Source of the DNA: UBA9620 sp965220695
Lineage (GTDB): Bacteria > Acidobacteriota > Vicinamibacteria > Vicinamibacterales > UBA8438
Direction of reading: 5' to 3'
Assembly (NCBI GenBank): GCA_965220695.1
Contig: OZ244838.1
Span: 3,472,001-3,536,000, forward strand
DNA: 64,000 nucleotides
Part shown: piece by piece, positions 58,632 through 64,000 of the stretch
Layout of the letters: each line of letters starts with the position of its first letter
Position numbering within the stretch: position 1 is the first letter of the stretch
Made by a program: the position numbers and the translations under genes
The notes under the pieces: generated by a model
Database searches by the model: none
What the model saw: the letters and a program-made list of their open reading frames with translations, nothing else
What the model was told of the DNA's origin: nothing

Positions 58632-59957
58632 TCACGGTAGCAACACGCCCCGGTAACGGCCGGCCCGCGCCAACTCGATGAAGGCCGGCGCCAGCCGATC
58701 GTCGGTCAGCACCTGCCGGACCTCGTCCAGGCTGTCCGGCACCTGATGGTCGAGACGAATCAACCTGTCACCCGGCTCGATGCCGGCGTCGGCCGCCCGG
58801 CTGCCAGGCAGCACCGACGCGATCGGAAAGCCGCCGGGCGGCTGCTCCCACACCAGACCGGCGCTGGCCTCTCGCGGCGCATCGACACGGGTATCGAGCC
58901 CGCGGGCCAGAAGCGCGACGGTTACGGTCTCGGGCCCGCGGCGGGCCAGGATCCAGAACGTTTCCTGGTTTGGCGCTTCATCGCCCTCGAGAATCCTCAG
59001 GTCCTCGACCCGTCTGAGTCGAACGCCATCCATTTCCAGCAGGATGTCGCCGGGCCGCAGCCCCGTCTCCTCGATCGGATACCCCTCCCAGATCTCGCGC
59101 ACCATGAGGCCGCTGCCCACGCCGAAATGAAACGCCTCGGCCGGAGTCAGCAGGTCGACATCGAGCCCCCATCGTGCACGCACCCTGCTGTCATGAGTCT
59201 CACCCTCGGCCAGCAACCGGGCGACACTCGACTCGGCAACCGCGATGTCCTGGTCGTCGCATCGCAGCACCACGGCGCCCAGATTGCCGTCCAGATCGAA
59301 CACCCCGCCGCCGAGCATCACCGGTCTGATCGGCAGGCTCGTCACCAGTTCGGTCACGCGCCACTCGCCGCACGACCGCTCGGTGGCGCCAAGAAAGGTG
59401 CCGGGCGCGAACGCGAACCCGGTCTCCGCCTCCCAGGCGACCAGTACCCACTCGCCTGACTGGAATCCGCTGGCGGGCCGGCGCGGCGGTGGAGATCGTT
59501 GGGACAATCGAGGCGTCCGCAGACTGGCCAGCGGTAGATCGGGACCGGCCACGATCGTATAGGCGCCCACGTCCCCGCTGGCGGCGGCCACCGTCACCGC
59601 GGCGGGGAAGCGGCGAGTCATCCGGGCCGTCACCACGCGTTCGCCGCTCCAGACGACGGCGCTGCGCCGGACACTGCGCAGCCGAACCACTCCGGGCGCG
59701 AGATCCGCGGCGACCTCGCCGAAATATTCCGCCATGTCGATGATCGATCGACGCTGGGTGAGGCTGGTCAGCCGGCTCAACTCGACCTGCGATCCGGCCG
59801 TAATCGGCTCGGACACACTCTCATCAGGCTTCAGCACCCATCCGATGCTGAGGATCAAGCCTGACGCGATCGCCAGGATGACGATATATCGCGGGTTCCG
59901 CGACGCGTCGGTCCCGCCGGGGGTCTCAGTCGTGGTGTCTACTCTTTCACGATCCAA
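58632..59957 (-). CDS. Membrane-anchored PDZ protein, protease-dead HtrA-like
   Basis: A 441-residue protein: one N-terminal helix (YIVILAIASGLILSIGWVL), a trypsin-like HtrA domain, and two PDZ domains (GLRPGDILLEMDGVRLRRV and AGIEPGDRLIRLDHQVPDS). In the protease domain the His region reads VVTARMTRRFP, the Asp region PDLPLASLRTP and the Ser loop VMLGGGVFDLDGNLGAVVL, so the catalytic triad seems absent and GNSGGP is lost. I infer a non-proteolytic scaffold or chaperone. Start is uncertain: TTG 59957 keeps the membrane helix and overlaps the ABC gene by 19 nt. Confidence 0.75.
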   Translation of the reverse strand: MDRERVDTTTETPGGTDASRNPRYIVILAIASGLILSIGWVLKPDESVSEPITAGSQVELSRLTSLTQRRSIIDMAEYFGEVAADLAPGVVRLRSVRRSAVVWSGERVVTARMTRRFPAAVTVAAASGDVGAYTIVAGPDLPLASLRTPRLSQRSPPPRRPASGFQSGEWVLVAWEAETGFAFAPGTFLGATERSCGEWRVTELVTSLPIRPVMLGGGVFDLDGNLGAVVLRCDDQDIAVAESSVARLLAEGETHDSRVRARWGLDVDLLTPAEAFHFGVGSGLMVREIWEGYPIEETGLRPGDILLEMDGVRLRRVEDLRILEGDEAPNQETFWILARRGPETVTVALLARGLDTRVDAPREASAGLVWEQPPGGFPIASVLPGSRAADAGIEPGDRLIRLDHQVPDSLDEVRQVLTDDRLAPAFIELARAGRYRGVLLP

Positions 59958-60604
59958 CCGTCGCGAAGCTGGATCACACGGCGCCCATAGGAGGCATTCA
60001 CCTCGGAGTGGGTCACCTGGATAATGGTCGTACCCTGCTCGTTGAGCTGAGTGAACAGCTCCATGATCTCCTGCCCCTGCGCCGAGTGCAGATTTCCGGT
60101 TGGCTCGTCGGCCAGGATCAACTTGGGACTGGCGATGACGGCCCGCGCGACCGCGACGAGCTGCTGCTGACCGCCGGAGAGTTGACTGGGATAGAGGTCT
60201 TTCTTCCCGACGATACGAAACCGGTCCAGCGCATCGCACACGATGGAATCCCGCTCGGACCGTCTCACGTTGCGATAGGAAAGCGGGATCTCCAGGTTCT
60301 CATATACCGTCAGGTCGTCGAGCAGGTGATAGCTCTGAAACACGAATCCGATGTACTGCTTGTGCAGCTTGGCCCGATCCTTCGGCTTCATCGCGTGGAC
60401 CGCGTACCCATGGAACTCGAACTCGCCGGTCCAGGCGCCGTCGTGCATGCCAAGTATGTGCAGCAACGTCGACTTTCCGGCCCCGGACGGCCCCATGATC
60501 GACAGGAATTCCCCTTCCCGGACCTCCAGATCGATCCGGCGGAGGACGAAGGTCTGGCTGACGCCGTGCGAATAGGACTTTTCGAGGTTGCGCAGTGTAA
60601 TCAT
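59939..60604 (-). CDS. LolD/MacB-type ABC ATPase without an adjacent permease
   Basis: A 221-residue ABC ATPase. Walker A GPSGAGKST, Q-loop IGFVFQSYHLLDDLT, signature LSGGQQQLVAVARA, Walker B LILADEPTGNLHS. Two substitutions stand out: the Arg of the usual QQQRVA is Leu, and the D-loop Asp of GNLDS is His. No permease lies next to it; the next gene in the same direction is the PDZ protein. It may work with a permease elsewhere or with the PDZ protein. Confidence 0.9.
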   Translation of the reverse strand: MITLRNLEKSYSHGVSQTFVLRRIDLEVREGEFLSIMGPSGAGKSTLLHILGMHDGAWTGEFEFHGYAVHAMKPKDRAKLHKQYIGFVFQSYHLLDDLTVYENLEIPLSYRNVRRSERDSIVCDALDRFRIVGKKDLYPSQLSGGQQQLVAVARAVIASPKLILADEPTGNLHSAQGQEIMELFTQLNEQGTTIIQVTHSEVNASYGRRVIQLRDGWIVKE

Positions 60605-60670
60605 CGTTCGCTCTTCCGCATTCTATCGCGTGAAGGATGGCGGAGTGGACGCGGTGCAGCGCCGGTCGAA

Positions 60671-60703
60671 TGCAGCGGGGCTTTCACCGCGGGCTGCTAG
60701 ACT
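60671..60703 (+). repeat. Dispersed intergenic repeat, copy 5
   Basis: TTTCACCGCGGGCTGCTAG belongs to the six-copy family. It ends in TGCTAGACT, which looks like an extended -10 (TGnTAnnnT), 8 nt before the glcF ATG at 60712. In this copy the repeat may act as the promoter. Confidence 0.6.
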
Positions 60704-60711
60704 GTCAGGCG

Positions 60712-62013
60712 ATGGCTGCCGCCTTCGATTCGCATCATCCTCCCGATCCGGCCCTGGTGGCCGACTGTGTGCACTGCGGGTTCTGCCTGCCGGCCTGCCC
60801 GACCTACGTGCTGTGGGGACGTGAGACCGACTCCCCACGCGGCCGTATCGCGATCATCAAGGGCGGAATCGAGCAGGAGACGGACTTGACGGACCGCGTC
60901 GCCCGGCACTTCGATACCTGCCTGGGCTGCATGGCCTGCGTCACCGCCTGTCCCTCCGGCGTGCAATACGACAAGCTGCTGGAGGCGACCCGGCCACAGA
61001 TCGAGCGCCGTCTGGACCGGCCCGTCTCCGACCGGATCTTCCGCCGTTTGATCTTTACACTGTTTCCGCACGCCGACCGGTTGCGTGTCGCAGCGGTCAC
61101 GCTTTGGGGGTATCAGATGCTCGGCCTGCGCCGCGTCGCGCGGGCGACAGGTCTATTGAACCTGCTGCCGGCCCGTCTCCGAGCGCTGGAAGCCATCATG
61201 CCCGACATCTCGCTACGGGGCGCGTGGGCCGACACGCCGCTTCGCGTGCCCGCGGCCGGCACACGCCGCCGCCGAGTTGGCCTGCTGCTGGGATGCGTGC
61301 AACGGGTGTTCTTCAATGAGGTGAACGCCGCAACCGTGCGGGTGCTCGCCGCAGAGGGGTGCGAGGTAGTGATCCCGCCATCGCAAGGATGTTGCGGCGC
61401 GCTGATGCTGCACGCGGGGCTGGAAGACGAGGCGGTCGGCATGGCGCGACGGTTCATCGACGCGTTCGAGGCGGAGGCGGGCGATGTCGACACCATCGTC
61501 ATCAACGCGGCCGGATGTGGGTCGACGCTCAAGGAGTACGGGCACCTTCTGCGGGATGACCCGAGATATGCAGACCGTGCGCGCGCACTGGCGGACAAGT
61601 GTCAGGACATTTCAGAGGTGCTGGCCGAACTGGAACCGAGAACCGTCCGGCGCCCTGTACCTATGCGGGTGGCCTATCACGACGCCTGTCACCTGCAGCA
61701 TGCACAGGGCATCAGCGGCGAACCGCGAAAGGTTCTGAAGACGATTCCCCAGCTCGAGGTGATCGAGATTCCTGAAGCGGGCATCTGTTGCGGGTCGGCC
61801 GGCATATACAACCTTGTCGAGCCGGACACGGCAGCCGATCTGGGCGACCGCAAGGCGCGCCACATCGCATCGACCGGCGCCGACGCGGTGGTGTCGAGCA
61901 ACCCCGGCTGCCTGCTTCAAATCGCCAGCCGGCTGGACCAGGCGGGCACGCCCAAGCGCACCTTTCACTTGATCGAACTGGTGGACGCGTCGATCAGAGG
62001 ACGAGCCCGCTGA
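60712..62013 (+). CDS. glcF: Glycolate oxidase iron-sulfur subunit
   Basis: A 433-residue GlcF-type protein. Two [4Fe-4S] ferredoxin motifs: CVHCGFCLPACP (C19, C22, C25, C29) and CLGCMACVTACPSG. Two CCG domains follow: PSQGCCGALMLHAG with LLGCVQRVFFNEVNAA, and YHDACHLQHAQGI with IPEAGICCGSAGIYNL. It transfers electrons from the GlcD/E flavoproteins to the quinone pool when glycolate is oxidised to glyoxylate. Start ATG 60712 places the first cysteine motif at the normal position. The flavin subunits face it from the opposite strand. Confidence 0.94.
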   Translation: MAAAFDSHHPPDPALVADCVHCGFCLPACPTYVLWGRETDSPRGRIAIIKGGIEQETDLTDRVARHFDTCLGCMACVTACPSGVQYDKLLEATRPQIERRLDRPVSDRIFRRLIFTLFPHADRLRVAAVTLWGYQMLGLRRVARATGLLNLLPARLRALEAIMPDISLRGAWADTPLRVPAAGTRRRRVGLLLGCVQRVFFNEVNAATVRVLAAEGCEVVIPPSQGCCGALMLHAGLEDEAVGMARRFIDAFEAEAGDVDTIVINAAGCGSTLKEYGHLLRDDPRYADRARALADKCQDISEVLAELEPRTVRRPVPMRVAYHDACHLQHAQGISGEPRKVLKTIPQLEVIEIPEAGICCGSAGIYNLVEPDTAADLGDRKARHIASTGADAVVSSNPGCLLQIASRLDQAGTPKRTFHLIELVDASIRGRAR

Positions 62014-62023
62014 GCAAGACCTG

Positions 62024-62050
62024 TAGGGGCAACCCTTGTGGTTGCCCTGT
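62024..62050. repeat. Perfect 8-bp hairpin, REP-like
   Basis: GGGCAACC (62027-62034) and GGTTGCCC (62040-62047) form an 8-bp stem with the loop CTTGT. It lies 10 nt past the glcF stop, in the gap between convergent glcF and glcE. Similar GTAGGGGC...-type palindromes are frequent intergenic repeats in bacterial genomes; without a T-run it is not an intrinsic terminator. Confidence 0.65.
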
Positions 62051-62097
62051 TCGTCTGTCGGAACAACGCATATCAGCAGAATTCAGCGGGGAAGCGC

Positions 62098-62128
62098 AGT
62101 CAGCGGGGCTCTTACGACGGGCTGCTGC
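62098..62128 (+). repeat. Dispersed intergenic repeat, copy 6
   Basis: GGGGCTCTTACGACGGGCTG is a more diverged member of the six-copy family. It sits between the hairpin and the glcE stop codon. Confidence 0.5.
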
Positions 62129-62145
62129 CAGTGCCGCATCGGTCG

Positions 62146-63429
62146 TCATAACCCGCCGGGACCACGTCCGGGGTTCACCGTGTTCGTCGGGTCGAAGCGC
62201 CGTTTGACTTCCTGCATGACCCGGAAGCTGTCGCCGATGGGACCCCACACGTCGATCAACTGCTTCACATCCGGATCGGCTCGTCGCAGCACCGCGCTGC
62301 CTTTGCCCGCCGGCAGCCGGTCGCGGAGCGCGGTCACGAACGCCGCCTGACGTGCCGGCGCGCCGTGCAGGCGAAGCTGCAAGACGCCGAGGCCGGCACA
62401 TCCGGCCACGTCGTACTCGAGCCCTCGCGAGCGTGCCTCTTCGTCGAGCCACGCGAGCGTGAGCGCCAGATCCGCCGGACGGAGGGCGAGCTTGACGAGC
62501 GTGCCCTCGCCGCCGAACACCTTGGACTCGTGAGCGCGCCACGCTGCGGTCTCGTCAGCACCGGTCAGCACGACCGCCGTGCCCGCCACGGACCTGGCCA
62601 GCCCGACCGCCTCCTCCGCCTGGTGCACCGCGACCGTCTCGACCGACTCGAAGCGCGCAAGCACCTGCGCTGGCGGCGCCGACAGCTCGAACGCCGTGGG
62701 GATCGATGCGTGCGCGAGGAGCGCGTCCGCGTAGGCGGCCACTCCGCCCACGGCCGAAAACTCTGCCGAGACCGTGCGCGACGCGGCCGGCAAGGGCGCC
62801 AGTTTGAATGTCGCGTTCAGGATGACGCCCAAACAGCCGAACGACCCGGTGAAGAGACGCGCCAGGTCATACCCGGCCACGTTCTTGACGACGATGCCGC
62901 CGCTGCGAGCCACGACGCCGTCGGGCCGGGCGATCGTCATGCCGATGATCAGATCACGCGGCGCGCCATGCCACTGGCGCCGCGGGCCGCTGTCGTTCGT
63001 CGCCACGATACCGCCAATCGTCGCCCGTTCGGCCCAGGGCGGATCGAACGCCAGCCACTGACGATGCTCCGCCAGCAGGGCGTTGGTCGCCGCCAACGTC
63101 GCCCCCGCCTGTACCGTGGCGGTCAGATCGCCGTGGCGATGCGCTTCGACGGCGCACAGCCCCCTGGTCGACAGCAGGACATCGATGTCCGTGAGTGTGG
63201 GACCCCAGTCCAGCTTCGTGCCGCCGCCGCGCACGAGCACACGCCGCCCCGTTTCCCTCGCCCACGCGAGAGTCCGGGCCACCCCCTCGGGCTCGGCCGG
63301 CTCCACGACTACGCCTGGTACAACACCGTCCACGGCATCGGTCTCGGTACCCTGGCGGGCGGCCGAGGCCCCGGCGCGCGCAGCCACTTCGGCAACCAGG
63401 GCCTCGCGGGAGGGCGTGGCGGGCGGCAT
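62146..63429 (-). CDS. glcE: Glycolate oxidase FAD-binding subunit
   Basis: A 427-residue FAD-binding PCMH-type protein. VEPAEPEGVARTLAWARETG, VRGGGTKLDWGP, TVQAGATLAATNALLAEH, DPPWAERATIGGIVATNDSG and GGIVVKNVAGYDLARLFTGSFG are GlcE features. GlcE lacks the catalytic centre and supports GlcD in the GlcDEF complex. It lies 11 nt after glcD and is transcribed with it. Confidence 0.92.
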   Translation of the reverse strand: MPPATPSREALVAEVAARAGASAARQGTETDAVDGVVPGVVVEPAEPEGVARTLAWARETGRRVLVRGGGTKLDWGPTLTDIDVLLSTRGLCAVEAHRHGDLTATVQAGATLAATNALLAEHRQWLAFDPPWAERATIGGIVATNDSGPRRQWHGAPRDLIIGMTIARPDGVVARSGGIVVKNVAGYDLARLFTGSFGCLGVILNATFKLAPLPAASRTVSAEFSAVGGVAAYADALLAHASIPTAFELSAPPAQVLARFESVETVAVHQAEEAVGLARSVAGTAVVLTGADETAAWRAHESKVFGGEGTLVKLALRPADLALTLAWLDEEARSRGLEYDVAGCAGLGVLQLRLHGAPARQAAFVTALRDRLPAGKGSAVLRRADPDVKQLIDVWGPIGDSFRVMQEVKRRFDPTNTVNPGRGPGGL

Positions 63430-63440
63430 GAGGCTGTCGA

Positions 63441-64000
63441 TCAGAGGCGCGCGGCGAGCCCCGCGGCCTCAGCCGGATGGACGCGATACGGTCCCGGCAC
63501 CTCACCGCACAGACGTGGGGTAGGAAACAGTTTGTCGGGGTTGCAGATCCCGGTCGGATCGAAGGCGACCCGCACGAGCTGCATCGTCGCCAGGTCGTCC
63601 TCGCTGAACATCTTCGGCATGTGACACGCCTTGTCGGCCCCGATGCCATGCTCCCCGGTCAGCGAGCCGCCCACGTCGAGACAATAGGACAGGATCTCCG
63701 ACGCCGCCTGCTCGGCGAGTTCGGCCTGCCCCTCGACCGCATCGTCGTAGCAGACCAGCGGATGCAGGTTTCCGTCTCCTGCGTGGAACACGTTGCCGAT
63801 GGTGAGCCCGGAACGCTGTTCGAGATCGCGTATCCGGCGCAGCACCTCCGGCAACGTGCTGCGGGGTATCACCCCGTCCTGCACGTAATAGCTGGGGGCG
63901 ACCCGGCCCATGGCGGCGAACGCCGCCTTGCGGCCCATCCAGATCCGGCCGCGCTGGGTATCGTCCCGCGCCACCTGCACGCCCCAGGCTCCGTTGTCGT
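63441..64000 (-). CDS. glcD: Glycolate oxidase FAD subunit GlcD, 5' truncated by the window edge
   Basis: C-terminal 185 or so residues of a D-lactate/glycolate dehydrogenase FAD protein; the frame stays open to the window edge. AMGRVAPSYYVQDGVIPRSTLPE, NVFHAGDGNLHPLVCYD (the active-site His block), GGSLTGEHGIGADKACHMP (the GEHG motif) and FDPTGICNPDKLFPTP are the family landmarks. GlcD oxidises glycolate or D-lactate. The remainder of the gene lies outside the window. Confidence 0.93.
   Translation of the reverse strand, partial: DNGAWGVQVARDDTQRGRIWMGRKAAFAAMGRVAPSYYVQDGVIPRSTLPEVLRRIRDLEQRSGLTIGNVFHAGDGNLHPLVCYDDAVEGQAELAEQAASEILSYCLDVGGSLTGEHGIGADKACHMPKMFSEDDLATMQLVRVAFDPTGICNPDKLFPTPRLCGEVPGPYRVHPAEAAGLAARL

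Noticed and set aside
1..64000. CRISPR arrays, transposases, integrases or phage genes
   Set aside because: No regularly spaced direct repeats, no terminal inverted repeats with a transposase, and no phage-type protein were seen on either strand.

Overview
The window is about 64 kb of GC-rich, densely packed bacterial chromosome with no phage, transposase, integrase or CRISPR. It comes from a diderm: it encodes Kdo/heptose LPS assembly, lipid A acylation, Lol-type transport and an outer-membrane barrel. The mix of genes fits an Acidobacteriota-like lineage, but that placement is an inference from content, not a phylogeny.

Layout. (1) 0.4-4.9 kb, minus: a nucleotide-sugar cluster with a KdsC-like phosphatase, a frameshifted D-2-hydroxyacid dehydrogenase, GDP-mannose dehydratase and a UDP-sugar dehydrogenase. 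(2) 5.4-10.8 kb: an L-2-hydroxyglutarate oxidase-like gene faces a minus-strand run holB-PSP1-pdxA-smpB-rfbD. (3) 10.9-11.2 kb: tRNA-Val and tRNA-Asp with their own promoter and an intrinsic terminator. (4) 11.2-19.3 kb, minus: a compact LPS operon waaA-lpxK-lpxL-waaF-gmhB-hldE1-hldE2-waaC-methyltransferase, most junctions overlapping. (5) 19.6-23.6 kb, plus: gap-pgk-tpiA-secG, tRNA-Leu and a small HU-like gene. (6) 23.6-27.8 kb, plus: a secreted M1-type peptidase and a radical SAM protein with an unusual cysteine spacing. (7) 27.9-34.7 kb, minus: acyl-CoA dehydrogenase, CoA-transferase, MaoC hydratase, lipoprotein amidohydrolase, MmgE/PrpD and CitE-like lyase, resembling a C5-dicarboxylate (itaconate/mesaconate) CoA-dependent pathway. 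(8) 35.2-41.8 kb: DUF1343 (NamZ-like), SRPBCC, FAD oxidoreductase, O-methyltransferase, a 61-residue protein coupled to an amidase, a rhodanese and an alpha/beta hydrolase. (9) 41.9-50.6 kb: quinone-oxidoreductase-like enzyme, a pair of M16 peptidases, YjbQ, two secreted hypotheticals, and an ECF sigma/anti-sigma/membrane polymer-domain operon. (10) 50.6-55.9 kb, minus: a coupled envelope system of LolA-like carrier, two FtsX-type permeases, LolD-type ATPase and a beta-barrel. (11) 56.1-60.6 kb, minus: acyl-CoA dehydrogenase, CPA2 antiporter, a PDZ protein that looks like a protease-dead HtrA, and an ABC ATPase without a permease. (12) 60.7-64 kb: glycolate oxidase subunits GlcF facing GlcE and GlcD (cut by the window edge).

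Two sequence-level signals run across the window. Six copies of a short dispersed repeat (core close to CCRCGGGCTGCTA) sit in gene junctions, two of them sharing a 47-nt match. Many genes have a recognisable -10 box only 6-13 nt before the start codon, without a clear -35 or Shine-Dalgarno, which suggests leaderless or very short-leader transcripts.
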